Below are positions 41,322-51,699 of a DNA stretch of 64,000 nt, in pieces (position 1 is the stretch's first letter; every line of letters begins with the position of its first letter). The position numbers and the translations under genes were made by a program. The stretch comes from Phytophthora colocasiae (lineage: Eukaryota > Oomycota > Peronosporomycetes > Peronosporales > Peronosporaceae). The stretch covers positions 558,001 through 622,000 of the forward strand of contig JAGKQI010000020.1 of the NCBI GenBank assembly GCA_018806915.1. The letters run 5' to 3'. Below the pieces are notes generated by a model that had not been told where the DNA came from, did not search any database, and worked only from the letters and a program-made list of their open reading frames with translations.

Positions 41322-44300
41322 ATGGCTGAGTTCGTTGAGATGATCCTCGCCCAGGTATACCTCCATCTTCTTCTCTAACTATTGCTTCATTGCAGCACGT
41401 CATACACGTTGCTAACTCTGGTTTTCCTTGTCATCGTTTACCCCATTCAGCTGATTGGCAATATCTCGACAGCGTTAATCCTCGTTCTGATCTACTTCAA
41501 TTTCCTACTGTTCGAGAACTATCTGCGGCTTATTGTGTGGGCAATACTATGCAGCCAGGCTCTGCGTCAGGCCAAAAACAATGTTGTTTCGGTGCTGAAA
41601 TACCTTAGCGACGACGCAGATGTAGATCGCTACGTACGGACGCCAGATACAAGGAGAGAATTGTTGAGAGACTGATTATACCTTTCGTTGTGATGCTATA
41701 GGGCTTTTTGACGTGCGTATTCTCCAAGTCGGCAGAGATCTTCATCAGCCACCCACACGACGGTTCCCGCCGAACGGCCAAAGAGTTATTTCTTAACTAC
41801 GGAATCTTCCTGTTCTCGCTCGTTGGGGCAGTGTCAATCTGGATGCGGATGTACTCTTGGGTTTCCTTTCTAAACGTCATCATCGGCTTCTGGATCGCGG
41901 CGCTGAGTCTGATTAAGATCTTGGATCGCCGTATCTTTTACTATCGCTACTTCTTCTCGGATGAAGTACTCGTGTCAGTGTTGTTGATCCTCGGTTTTTT
42001 CATCACGGTAAGACTGGCAGCCTACAATTGACATTGTAGAGGTGGCTGAAAGTGTTGCTATTCTGTTTAGGGTGCATTCGTCATTCTCTTTTTGGGTAGC
42101 GAAAGTTACTTGGAAGGAAGTCGCGCTGCTACGGATTTGTCGGGTTGGGTGCAAGTGAATTTTATAAATGATGAACGCACACGAGAGATGTGGAGTGAAC
42201 AAGTTGAGAATAGTCGCGCGATGATTTCTCAGGCCATCAGTGGGGTGGAAAACAACTACAATGACACGATGTGGTGGCCACCGCTTAAAAGTTTGGTAAA
42301 GACTTACTACCTGGACGCCAAGTCCAGTGACGGGAACGTCACCTCACACGCGTCTTTATTCTCCAGACTGAGACTACCTGAAAACATGACAATCGTGCAA
42401 GCAGTAACTTTTGCCTATTCAAAAGTGGACGCGGTTAACCTGACATCGGTTCAACTAACCGACTGGACGTCCAAGGGCTTGGAAGTGAGCAGCATTGCCG
42501 TGGGGTCGGTGGCACAATTGGTGTTTTTAGTATTCACGCTGTTGATTGCATTTGTGAGTCTCGGCATCCGTTCATTCTTCTTCATTTCTTCCCTGTTTTA
42601 CCTGCTGTGTACGAACTGGGATCCAATCGAGAGGTTTGTTCAAGATCTGCTACCGATACAAGTTGACAAAAGGCCAGCAGTCGTCCGATCTTTGAGGAAG
42701 GTGATCGAGGGTGTTTTCTTTCTGCCGCTAAAGATGGCGAGCATCCATGCTATCGTGACTATGGTCTCCTTCACAATAGTGGTTCGTACGCTCGTCATTG
42801 TATGCTATTTCCTGTGTATAACTAATGCCTTGGTATATAATGCAGAATGCTGACTTCATGTACCTCGCCACAACCTTCACCTTCTTCATCTCAATCGTGC
42901 CGATAATCCCTCCGTATTTAGTGTGCGTTCCATGGGTTATCTCGATCGGGCTCACGTCATCTGTTGTGAAAGCGCTCGCTCTGTTCGCGGTTCAATACGT
43001 GGCGTTTACTGTGTTGGATGAGATGCTCTATGAGAAGAGCATCGTCGCTCTAAACTCCTACGTATCCGCGCTGAGTGTGGTGTTCGGCGTCTATGTGTTC
43101 GGCTTTGAGGTGCGTTACAAGTTTGATATCCCCATCCGGCGTTGCAGCATACTGAGATCCAATTTTCTCACAACTGTAGGGAGTCATTTTTGGTCCGTTA
43201 ATTGTGTGCGGAGTCACATTCGCTTACGACGTGTCCAACCATGGCATTCAAGCAGCTCAAGACGACGGAAAATCTGAAGAAACAAGGCAATACACTGTTC
43301 TGGATGGAAGCGACGGAGAAGAATCCCACAGCGCAGCTTCCTCTGTTGATGGCGATAATCACGATAAGGAAAAGGCATCTAGTACACAGTCGGAAGAGGA
43401 TGCTGACCAAGGGATGAACACCAACATCTTTTCCAACGCGATGTATCGAGTTATTTCAGGCCCGCTAGTGGATCGTGTTCGGCGGCGCCTATCGATTGAT
43501 ATCGCGACAGAAGGATCTGTATGTGTGACCTTGATTGTCGAGGGTTTGAAAACAACTCGGAAAGTTCGCTTTGTTGTGAACAAGTCGTGGTCGCAAAAGA
43601 CGCTGCTCGAAAATATCCGCCGAATGCTTCATGTCCACAGCGTTGAAGGTAAACGGCCATATGCCAAGCTGGCGACAGTACTACCGACTAACGTTTGACT
43701 TTTGATATTTCGCGCCTTGTGTAGGTATCAGCAGCGCGGAAGGAGTCGAAGTGCTGTCTCCTCTCCATATTATGGCTGATGAAGTTCTGCACGTTAAGGC
43801 TCGATCAAAACACCGGTTGCACGTTTACCCGGACTCTTACTCGGATGCTCATACACGAGTATCGTTCCCTGCTCGCACTTTATCTCACGGGGTTCGAAGC
43901 AGCATAAATTCGCTTTCTCAACGCGATGGAATGCCAACGAGAAGCACAGGAGCATCGCCCCCTTTAGCGAAGCTAAAACGTACAGGGTCTTTGAGCCCCA
44001 CCGTCAGCCTCACACATGGCTCCACCGCAGCGCAGCGTCAAGCACATGAACGCCTGCAGCGGAAAAGTGCGGTCCACTATGAAGGAAGACTCAAAAGGAG
44101 AGGCAGTTATGGTGGCGTGACCGTGGCAAGTAGTGGCTTAAACCTACCTTCATCTATCCGAAGGTCGTCTAGCAACTCATCTCCGCGTGAAGACATTTCA
44201 ATCCCGTCGGCCACGAAGGTCTTGGCTTCATCAACATCTTCACTAGCACAAGATTACGAGTTCTTGTCTCCTGATGGGCCCTTTTACACGGCAGGAAAAG

Positions 44301-44698
44301 AGGAAATGTCTTCAGGTGATGGTGGAAATGGTGATAGCAAACCCGCGAGCAGTGATATGGATCCGCCGTCGCCCGCAAGTGTAGAATCTACGAAGAAACG
44401 GAAGCCCAAGCTTAATTTTGTGGATCTGAGCGACTCGGGCAGCTTTACGACCTCTCCAGTCTCTTGTGACGCCCGAGAACCCTTTGCTAGTACGGATGAT
44501 GACAACGACAAAGTGGAAGACACTACAGCAAATGATGCAACACAAGAAGTGGAAACTCTTGCAAAAGGCAAACGCAGGATATCTCACAAGACGCGCAAAG
44601 GTTCCAAACTGATCTTTTCGCCGCTTGCAGTTGACACAAAGTTGCCAGCAAGAAGTTTTTCTGATGGGGCTGGTGACATTGACGACGAGAAGGAATAA
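41322..44698 (+). CDS. TMEM245-like multi-pass membrane protein, AI-2E transporter family (979 aa)
   Basis: Seven exons: 41322-41354, 41451-41633, 41702-42007, 42071-42781, 42846-43109, 43180-43648 and 43725-44698. All are GT-AG and the sum is in frame. The first two joins and the 42781 donor (GTTCGT) are the least certain. At least eight hydrophobic helices are visible. The segment from FFLPLKMASIHAIV through VPIIPPYLVCVPW to GVYVFGFEGVIFGPLIVCGV follows the conserved core of TMEM245 and the bacterial AI-2E/UPF0118 exporters. The C-terminal 450 residues are cytosolic, Ser-rich and phospho-site-rich, with a small folded-looking part (about 560-650: GSVCVTLIVEGLKTTRKVRF). The family's substrate in eukaryotes is unknown. 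Confidence 0.75.
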
Positions 44699-44823
44699 TT
44701 GTAGAGCATCTCTTCTTAGTTCCTTTGATTCATGCATACGCTTAGACTTTAATTTCCTAAATGTACTAACGAAAAGGTAAACCCTTTACAAACCTACGTC
44801 AGTTCTGGAGTACATGTAGCGGC

Positions 44824-46455
44824 TCAGCCCAACAAGCTTGCAAGTCGCTGTTGCTTCTTCTTGAGGACTGCAATCTCTTCTTCGATCTCGTTGATAATCT
44901 CGATGGTTGTCTCGCTTGCCTTTTCTCGATAAAGTGCGCGAAGGCGATCACAAACTGATGTCCAGTCCTCCATATCCATTCGTTGTTTCTCACGCAGTAC
45001 TCGCTCCTTTTCCCACTCTGCTTGCTCGGCTTCTCTCTGTTCGCGTTGCCGTAAGAGTTCCAGCTCTCGACTGGCGATCTCCTTGCGCATTGACTCGCTA
45101 TTTGAATTGCGTTGGTCTGCTACTCCATCGTGCTTCCGCCGTTTCACAATTTGTTCAATACCGAGCGATTGAGGAGAGCTCATTGGCCAAGCTGTTGTTG
45201 ACTCACTTGCCACATTTTGCTGCTCCACGTTTTCTTTGTTCCGTGTCTCGATGTGTGGCAAGGCAACAGGCTGCTCATCGCAGGTTTGTGAGGTTTTGGC
45301 TTCAGGTGTGTGTGGTGAGGAGACATTAGAATCGCTTTCAGAACGTGGACGTTTCTCTTGGCTGTCATGAAGATCGATCTCGGTTTGTATGGAACGGGCT
45401 TCGAGCACTTCTTCAGGCACAGGTTTATTATCCTGTCTCCAGTTGACCAGCTGTCTAAACTTGATCTTGATCCCCGACGGATATCTCTGCGCGCGGTTGT
45501 TTGGGATAGCGTAGTTCACACGGTATAACTGCAAAACGTGCTCCCAACTGGTAGGGCCCCACGGCAAAACCTGCCGAATACACTCAAGAAGCGCTCTCGT
45601 GTCCGATTTCGTGTAACCTTCCGATCCTACCGCGCGTCCACCACGTCTACGCTCCGTGACAGGAGTTTTGTCTTCATTTTCACTGCTCGTGGCACTCTGA
45701 TCATAACCGTTCGCTTCTCCTGTCGTTGTCGGGAGAACAGCAGCTTCAGGTTCATTTACACGTCGCTCGTCCACGTCTTCAGTCGAACAGTTCGCAACCC
45801 GTTCATGCTCCAGCGATGTAACAGTTTTCGCAATTTCTCCTATCTTGGTATTGATTTCCGCTAGAATAGCTACTGCTTCACCCACTTCCGATCGCGACAT
45901 AGCGTCGTTGTCGTCCTTGAGCCAGTTGCGGAACTTGTTTTTAAGCGATGTTCCATCGCGGCTGATCCGGTCGTTGGGCACTGCATACTCTCTACAATAC
46001 TCCTCTGCAACCTGCTCCCAATCCGACCGGCCTACCGGTAGAAACTTCCGAACAATCGTCAAAATAGTCTGAGAATCAGCAGTCGAAAACCCTTCGGCTC
46101 CTCTTGCTCTACCACCTCTCCGTTTCAGAGTCTTTCCGTCCGCCATTTTGGATGCAATTAAGTCCATAATGTTTGAAGCTTCCTGCAGCTCTAGACGACC
46201 TTCCACATCGGGTTTATAGCTCCTCGCCAATTGTTTAAACTTGACTTTTAGCGAATTTGAATCGCGTTGCGCACGCGTGTTGGGGGTTGCGTGTGTCTGG
46301 CGGTACTCGTCCAGCACCAAATCCCAGTCCTCCGGAGCCACGGGTACAACATTGCGCACGCACTTAAGTAACGCCAAGACGTCTTCTCTGTGGTAACCTT
46401 CGGCACCTCGTACACGTCCGCCGCGGCGTGGAATACATGTATGCTGCTCGCTCAT
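44824..46455 (-). CDS. Protein with three tandem DUF6818 (SANT/Myb-like) domains (543 aa)
   Basis: Single exon. Three copies of one domain are obvious. Each begins RRGGRxxGxEGY/F and continues through a helix with DW/SW before a conserved tyrosine (DWDLVLDEYRQTHATPNTRA, DWEQVAEEYCREYAVPNDRI, SWEHVLQLYRVNYAIPNNRA). Each ends in SLK/IK-x-KFRxL. They start at about residues 10, 111 and 272. A basic RRKH stretch and a C-terminal coiled coil rich in Arg/Glu follow (about 430-540). DUF6818 is related to Myb/SANT DNA-binding folds and is common in oomycetes, usually as one copy as far as I recall. DNA binding and dimerisation are inferred, not shown. Confidence 0.75.
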   Translation of the reverse strand: MSEQHTCIPRRGGRVRGAEGYHREDVLALLKCVRNVVPVAPEDWDLVLDEYRQTHATPNTRAQRDSNSLKVKFKQLARSYKPDVEGRLELQEASNIMDLIASKMADGKTLKRRGGRARGAEGFSTADSQTILTIVRKFLPVGRSDWEQVAEEYCREYAVPNDRISRDGTSLKNKFRNWLKDDNDAMSRSEVGEAVAILAEINTKIGEIAKTVTSLEHERVANCSTEDVDERRVNEPEAAVLPTTTGEANGYDQSATSSENEDKTPVTERRRGGRAVGSEGYTKSDTRALLECIRQVLPWGPTSWEHVLQLYRVNYAIPNNRAQRYPSGIKIKFRQLVNWRQDNKPVPEEVLEARSIQTEIDLHDSQEKRPRSESDSNVSSPHTPEAKTSQTCDEQPVALPHIETRNKENVEQQNVASESTTAWPMSSPQSLGIEQIVKRRKHDGVADQRNSNSESMRKEIASRELELLRQREQREAEQAEWEKERVLREKQRMDMEDWTSVCDRLRALYREKASETTIEIINEIEEEIAVLKKKQQRLASLLG

Positions 46456-46581
46456 ACTCTGGGACTTTCAGATTGTGCTCCTTCTATGGAACAACCTCCC
46501 CCTTTATTTTCACTTGGTTCCTTTGAATGCTTCTAGATTTTAAACGATTTGTAAATTGAGTGTTTCAAATCGTAAAAAAAT
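46456..46581. promoter_or_regulatory. Bidirectional promoter interval, DUF6818 gene / NTAN1
   Basis: 126 bp between divergent start codons. The sequence is AT-rich near NTAN1 and contains TCAAATCG and TTTAAACG words. No core element can be assigned safely. Confidence 0.45.
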
Positions 46582-47493
46582 ATGGTGTTGCTTGGGTACG
46601 AAGAGCTGGCAGATGCAGCGACGGCTATGGAGGCGTTGGGAGCAAGCAAAGCGCTGGCGGAACGTCGACAAGTGCTACTGGACGAACCGGTCATGGTTGT
46701 GACGGCTGAGAGCGGACAGAGAAGTGTTCACGTTTTGGCGGAGGAAATGGCGTTCGTTGCTCCAACAGTGCATGGAGTGGACTTAGTGGCCTCGGACGAC
46801 GCCACCACTTGCTCCATCGTGCTGCTAATTAGCAGAGATATTGTGGGCATAGCTCACTTAGATTCCACAAACCAAATGGCGTTCTTTTTGAAGAAATGGG
46901 AGAGTTTAGGCGACGCAGAGACGACTCAAGTGGCCATTATCGGAGGCTACGACGATGAGCGAGAAATCGCTCGTCCGATCTCTATGGACATTTTGCAGAC
47001 CCTCATGGACAGTGAGAACGCTTATGAATTGCAACAGTATGTCACTGGGAGATGGAACACGTACCAGATGGACAATGGGGTAATGATGCCTCGTAGTAGA
47101 GGAATCGGCTACTTCCCTGCAGAAGAGAAATTCCGACAAGTAGAATTTGAGTCCGATGCCCGATTACCGCTCGTGTCTTTGAGATTCGCTGGAGTGTCGC
47201 TTCATCCGCTTCATACGTTGATGAGGTGTGTTGAGAAGGGCAAGTCACTTGAAGTTACAGTTGGGCCATATCACGGTGTTCTGCTTTCACCCGATGTGTG
47301 TGCCTACATGTTGGATTTAGACGATGACGAATTGCTACCGAGAATTTCAACCTCACCGTTTGCAGAAGGCCCTAAATTCCTTCGAGACATGAGAGAAATG
47401 CTCGACTTCATTATCAACTGCTCGCTTCGCAGCCTCGGCAATACAGTGGTGTTGACGCTGCCTTCAAGGCAGCAAAACATGAGAGCGGAGTAG
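46582..47493 (+). CDS. NTAN1: Protein N-terminal asparagine amidohydrolase (303 aa)
   Basis: Single exon. The enzyme deamidates N-terminal asparagine to aspartate, feeding proteins into the Arg/N-degron degradation pathway. The catalytic segment ASDDATTCSIVLL contains the expected nucleophile Cys77 in the same context as the human SDDATTC motif. A GIAHLDSTNQ segment follows, as does IGGYDDERE, equivalent to the family's GGFSDDR. Length is close to human NTAN1 (310 aa). The ATG at 46582 follows an A-rich leader and is the first in frame. The stop is 63 bp before the next gene on the same strand. Confidence 0.88.
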   Translation: MVLLGYEELADAATAMEALGASKALAERRQVLLDEPVMVVTAESGQRSVHVLAEEMAFVAPTVHGVDLVASDDATTCSIVLLISRDIVGIAHLDSTNQMAFFLKKWESLGDAETTQVAIIGGYDDEREIARPISMDILQTLMDSENAYELQQYVTGRWNTYQMDNGVMMPRSRGIGYFPAEEKFRQVEFESDARLPLVSLRFAGVSLHPLHTLMRCVEKGKSLEVTVGPYHGVLLSPDVCAYMLDLDDDELLPRISTSPFAEGPKFLRDMREMLDFIINCSLRSLGNTVVLTLPSRQQNMRAE

Positions 47494-47556
47494 CGACACC
47501 CTTGCTGCATACGTACTAATTTTAGGATTATTTACCGGCGGACTTCCTGAGCGTCA

Positions 47557-49569
47557 ATGGAGCCAAGTTTCGTGGTGAATCCTTACGTCCAAGCATCTGC
47601 GCCTTCAAGCAGTAAAATTCGGGAAATCTTGGACCGTGAGGAAGCGTCGTATGAATCTTGGAGAAAGTCACGGAAACCTGTCCGTTTACCTCACGCCAGT
47701 CTGAAACTCAACAATCCACTTAAGGCGGTGGTTAATTCTCAGCGTGATTTGAATCGGTCCAGGTCTACGAAGGCGCTCCTAGCTTCGCCAAAGTCCTCTG
47801 GAACTGGTCTATCGAGCTCAGATATTGCTGGACAAAACAGCAACGCATCGAACAGATTTGTGAAACGCAAAGGTGCATTAATTTCTGGAGGCTTAGCTCG
47901 ATCACTGGAAGCGCTTCCTAGTCTGCTTGATGAGCACGCTGTTCGTCAGAAGCAATTGCAATCCAGTCAAGGTTGTGATACTTCAAACAGAAAGCCGGAA
48001 GACCCGAGTTTCCGTGTTGCTGAGCTTCGCAAGGCAACACGAAAGAAATTCCAGCAGTACTTGTACGACTTTCACTCACGCCAGGTCTTCTCTTTCGCAA
48101 AGAGCGAAGCTGAAGACTTGGAAGAAGCAAAGAAGCAGGAGAATACTGAACAAAAATTGAGAAGTGCTGATGAAAACAGTGGAGTTTCGATTCGAGAAGA
48201 CAATTCTTCCAATAAGCAGAGCTATTTTGTTGAAAACGAGGTTGAAGACGAATCATTGGATGGTCAGAACAAGTATTTGCTACGTGGCTTGGGTTTCTTG
48301 TCTGGAGCTGGCTATGACACAGTTTTTGAGATTCACTGGAGATCAAGTGAAGCAGAGAAGATTGTGCGGGACGCTGTGGATCGAAAACGAACTCGGGAAA
48401 TCTTGAGGAAAGCCTATCGAATGCTGCTCTGGTTCTTTCGTTACTATGCTGGAAAAGCAGCTTATGCCGCTGCAACGGAGCGTCTGAATGGAACTGGTGC
48501 AGTAACAGCTCTAGGTGAGGGGTTGTTTGAGATACCAAGTCGCCTCCGTTTGCTGGAGGACTTAAATGTACAATGTGTTGATTCAACAAGATTCGGTATT
48601 ATCGAAACCGCGTTGAAACGGGAGAGCCTGATCGATTTCCTCATTAACGTCGCGCGAATGATGTGTACGCATTCGTCCAATCCAAACCGTTTGAAGATGG
48701 CCATTAACGACGGCGTGGAAATGTCCGAAACCGTGAAAACTCTCGTACATGAGCACTTCGGTGTATTTGCACAAGTTCAAGACGTGGATCATTTCCGGAC
48801 TATTTTCCTGAGCAAATCCGGTGGCGGTGGGGTCCATCGTAGACTCCACGCTATCCTAAATGTACACAAAACCAATCTGGCCAATTTTTTTGACGAGTTG
48901 ATTAGCGTTGGGGCTAATGTACGCAGTGGTGGGCATATCAAGGGTCAACAGCGACAGCGGACGAACGGTATCGTTTGCACGCAGTTCCTGTCCACATTGC
49001 GAGCAATTAACCTCATTCCGACGAGAGGGTCTGCAACTTTGTCGAGCACTGACGGTGAAGGATCCACTGGCCCTGCGGGTGTTGACGAAGTTCGGGCAGT
49101 GCGTATTTTTTTGTCGTGTCTTCCTATGACAATGATCGAAGGTACAAGTTCTACAGCTGCCACCACTATTTCCAACTCAACAACTAGCACTGAACCCCGT
49201 GAGCTGACGCTGTCTCAGTTCATTGAGGCGCTACTGCGTGTGGCTTTCACTTGGAAAGAGCTTCAGATTTGTCATGGTGGCTTTGACGTTTGCCCTGACC
49301 AAATGACATCGGAACGTTGTCGATGCACCGTTGACCCAACTCGCTATGCGTTCGATGTGTTTGATAATGCGGTCGACGAAATATTCGATCGAATTCACAC
49401 CTACCGACGAAAGCGAGCGCAGCACAGGACGGGTATGATCATGAAAACGGTTGGCTTTAAGTCGCACCGCTCGTTGCACTCGATCGTTGCGATTGCAACA
49501 CTGCAGAAAGCCCCCAGACGTTTGCTACCAATAGATTTGGATCCTATCAACGACGATGCCGAAAGTTGA
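47557..49569 (+). CDS. Large protein of unknown function (670 aa)
   Basis: Single exon; I recognise no family. Residues 1-130 are Ser/Arg-rich and look disordered. About 150-210 is a charged helix (FQQYLYDFHSRQVFSFAKSE). A helical core spans about 255-450, with aromatic-rich segments (AYRMLLWFFRYYAGKAAYAA, ESLIDFLINVARMMCTHSSN). A second helical part follows (about 450-650) with conserved-looking TQFLSTLRAINLIP and LSQFIEALLRVAFTWK. The last two resemble EF-hand or tubulin-binding cofactor-type helices but no calcium loop is complete. The gene may share a transcript boundary with NTAN1, 63 bp upstream. A flagellar or cytoskeletal role is possible in a zoosporic organism but unproven. Confidence 0.65.
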   Translation: MEPSFVVNPYVQASAPSSSKIREILDREEASYESWRKSRKPVRLPHASLKLNNPLKAVVNSQRDLNRSRSTKALLASPKSSGTGLSSSDIAGQNSNASNRFVKRKGALISGGLARSLEALPSLLDEHAVRQKQLQSSQGCDTSNRKPEDPSFRVAELRKATRKKFQQYLYDFHSRQVFSFAKSEAEDLEEAKKQENTEQKLRSADENSGVSIREDNSSNKQSYFVENEVEDESLDGQNKYLLRGLGFLSGAGYDTVFEIHWRSSEAEKIVRDAVDRKRTREILRKAYRMLLWFFRYYAGKAAYAAATERLNGTGAVTALGEGLFEIPSRLRLLEDLNVQCVDSTRFGIIETALKRESLIDFLINVARMMCTHSSNPNRLKMAINDGVEMSETVKTLVHEHFGVFAQVQDVDHFRTIFLSKSGGGGVHRRLHAILNVHKTNLANFFDELISVGANVRSGGHIKGQQRQRTNGIVCTQFLSTLRAINLIPTRGSATLSSTDGEGSTGPAGVDEVRAVRIFLSCLPMTMIEGTSSTAATTISNSTTSTEPRELTLSQFIEALLRVAFTWKELQICHGGFDVCPDQMTSERCRCTVDPTRYAFDVFDNAVDEIFDRIHTYRRKRAQHRTGMIMKTVGFKSHRSLHSIVAIATLQKAPRRLLPIDLDPINDDAES

Positions 49570-49644
49570 TAGACAGTTCCCTATTTTTACGAGGAGCTGT
49601 TCTCGAAACGAAGCGTCGCTACACATTAGCAAGTACCCCCAGCC

Positions 49645-50358
49645 ATGGCACCAGCACCGAAGTTTGAGATCCCTGATGTGGATACGAATCCGTTCAAGAT
49701 GGCTGCAGTGGGGAACTTGCAGCTGTTAAAGACACTCGTCGAACCTGAGGAGAACGGGGAAGGCAAGACGCCTGTGCCCTTAAACGTGAATGCGAAAGAC
49801 CCGTATGGCTGCACCCCTCTCATTTGGGCAGCTCGGAATGGCTACCTGGAAGTTATGGATTACCTTGCGACTCATGGTGCAGATCTTGAGGTTGCCAGTT
49901 TTGGAGGTCTTCGTGCTCTGCATCATGCCGTCAACCACTCACGTCTACCTATTGTCGAGCGCTTGATTCAACTTGGCGTGAGTGTCGATCCGAAGGACGA
50001 AGCTGGCAATACTCCGCTGCACTTTGCTGCGTCTCGCGGTATCCTGAATCCGATTTTACTCCTCCTGAATGCTGGAGCTAAGGTCAGCGTCACCACAGCA
50101 CAAGAAGTGTCACCACTGATGAAAGCTGTAGCGGCAGGGCATATAACTGCGGTCGAGAAGCTCCTGGACAACGAGGCGAACCTCAACCACGTCAATGTCG
50201 AAGGCAACACAGCTCTCCACCTCGCAGCACGAGGTGGCTTCAACTCCATCGTCAAAGCACTACTGGACGCTGGAGCCACCCCAACAATGAGAAATAAAGC
50301 TGGTAAGACACCGGCGGAGCTTGCCACGTCGTCCAGCATTGCCAAAATGCTAGGATAA
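49645..50358 (+). CDS. Ankyrin-repeat protein (237 aa)
   Basis: Single exon made almost entirely of ankyrin repeats. Five clear units start at about residues 50, 84, 117, 150 and 183, each with a T/SPLHxAAxxG-type core: GCTPLIWAARNGYLEVMDYL, LRALHHAVNHSRLPIVERLI, NTPLHFAASRGI, EVSPLMKAVAAGH and NTALHLAARGGFNSIVKALL. A capping repeat ends the protein. Such proteins serve as binding scaffolds; nothing identifies the partner. No signal peptide or membrane segment is visible. Confidence 0.88.
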   Translation: MAPAPKFEIPDVDTNPFKMAAVGNLQLLKTLVEPEENGEGKTPVPLNVNAKDPYGCTPLIWAARNGYLEVMDYLATHGADLEVASFGGLRALHHAVNHSRLPIVERLIQLGVSVDPKDEAGNTPLHFAASRGILNPILLLLNAGAKVSVTTAQEVSPLMKAVAAGHITAVEKLLDNEANLNHVNVEGNTALHLAARGGFNSIVKALLDAGATPTMRNKAGKTPAELATSSSIAKMLG

Positions 50359-50364
50359 AAAGGA

Positions 50365-50404
50365 ATCAATACCGATGACGACGATCGTCCTCATCGGTAT
50401 TGAT
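50365..50404. terminator. Perfect 14-bp hairpin just after the ankyrin gene stop
   Basis: ATCAATACCGATGA (50365-50378) and TCATCGGTATTGAT (50391-50404) are perfectly complementary around a 12-base loop, itself containing the palindrome ACGATCGT. It begins seven bases after the stop codon, so it lies in the 3' UTR. It might stabilise or end the transcript, or be a MITE-like remnant. Called a terminator only tentatively. Confidence 0.4.
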
Positions 50405-50518
50405 GCGCAATGTAACATGCACAGAACCCATAATCATGTACCCATTTTCAAAATGCGACGCCCATACAAAAATGCAGTGTAAAAATGCTGTGTAATACTG
50501 TACCGGTAGCATACCGAT

Positions 50519-51664
50519 ATGCAGCCTCGCTGTTCTCATTTGCGGAAATCACTTAGGATGACGGCACCGCTAGGACTCGAGACCAAGGCCCAGCGGGGCA
50601 TTTTTGTCACGTACATGGGGCTATGGGTGAGCTATGGACTGCTAAACGAGCTGGCCAAGCGCCAGAGTGTGCGCTTCAACTCCGCCTGCGCTGTTGTGCT
50701 TCAATCGCTGCTCAAGTTGCTGATAGCCAGCTACATGTACCTGACATCGGACACCCAGACAACAGAACCACTGGCCATGCGTCTCCGCTTCATGCTGACA
50801 CAAGCCCAAGAGCACCGCAGCCTTCTGCTTCTCTACTTCATCCCGTCTGGGCTTTATGTGGTCTACGACGTGCTGTCCTACATCAATCTGCGCGCCTTTG
50901 ATGCCGCCACGTACTTCCTGCTGCTTCAGTTCCGCCTCGTGGTGACGGGTGTCCTGCATCAGATGATGTTCTCGAAGAAACTAAACAGGAATCAGTGGGT
51001 CTCTCTGGCAGTGACGACGGTGGGGTGTGCTATCAAGACACTCGGCTCACGGGATCCCAGTTCTGCCAAGCTGGGAGTCCATGGCAACAATCCCACACTA
51101 ATGGCCTACGGACTTCTGATGGTGCAAATGCTCAGCAGCACGTTTGCCGGTGTGTACAACGAAGTGCTTCTCAAGAAGCAGACATCGATCCCTGTGAACC
51201 TGCAGAACGTTTTCATGTATATCGACTCGATTATCTGCACGATGGGGATGCTGGCTCTGGGACTGACAGGTCAGACAGCTCAGGAAGCGCTCACGATGGC
51301 CAACTTCAGTGTTCTCTTCTCACCTTATGTACTACCAATGGTGCTCATCATGTCATTCATTGGCGTGGTCACGAGTCTCTTTCTCAAGCAACTGGATTCG
51401 ATCCGCAAGGCCATCGCCAGTGCGCTGGAGCTGGTCTTCCTTCCCCTGCTTAGTACTGTGTTTTTCGGTCAACCGATCACACTCTACACGGTTGCAGCAG
51501 TGTGCTTCGTTGGATTTGGAGTCTACATTTACTCGCTTCCGGTTGAGGCTACAGGTTTACCACAGTACGCTAAGGTGGCGTCGGATAGTATTCAAGACGA
51601 GAGCAACAGCGCAGATACAACGACGGCTGTCAGTGAGTCCACCTCCACTAGTAAGGTTGCTTAG
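50519..51664 (+). CDS. Nucleotide-sugar transporter, SLC35A family (381 aa)
   Basis: Single exon with about ten hydrophobic helices. Family landmarks are the helix pair YVVYDVLSYINLRAFDAATY and FLLLQFRLVVTGVLHQMMF, followed by LNRNQWVSLAVTTVGC. These correspond to the conserved core of Golgi nucleotide-sugar antiporters. A second conserved element is the GVYNEVLLKK helix end. The protein would exchange a nucleotide sugar for the nucleoside monophosphate in the Golgi or ER; the substrate cannot be read from sequence. The second in-frame ATG (50558, MTAPLGLETKAQRG) may be the real start, because the first 13 residues are basic and poorly typical. The Ser/Thr-rich tail is cytosolic. Confidence 0.85.
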   Translation: MQPRCSHLRKSLRMTAPLGLETKAQRGIFVTYMGLWVSYGLLNELAKRQSVRFNSACAVVLQSLLKLLIASYMYLTSDTQTTEPLAMRLRFMLTQAQEHRSLLLLYFIPSGLYVVYDVLSYINLRAFDAATYFLLLQFRLVVTGVLHQMMFSKKLNRNQWVSLAVTTVGCAIKTLGSRDPSSAKLGVHGNNPTLMAYGLLMVQMLSSTFAGVYNEVLLKKQTSIPVNLQNVFMYIDSIICTMGMLALGLTGQTAQEALTMANFSVLFSPYVLPMVLIMSFIGVVTSLFLKQLDSIRKAIASALELVFLPLLSTVFFGQPITLYTVAAVCFVGFGVYIYSLPVEATGLPQYAKVASDSIQDESNSADTTTAVSESTSTSKVA

Positions 51665-51699
51665 AATAAATTGCATGCATTTGCACTACATTCCCATTA

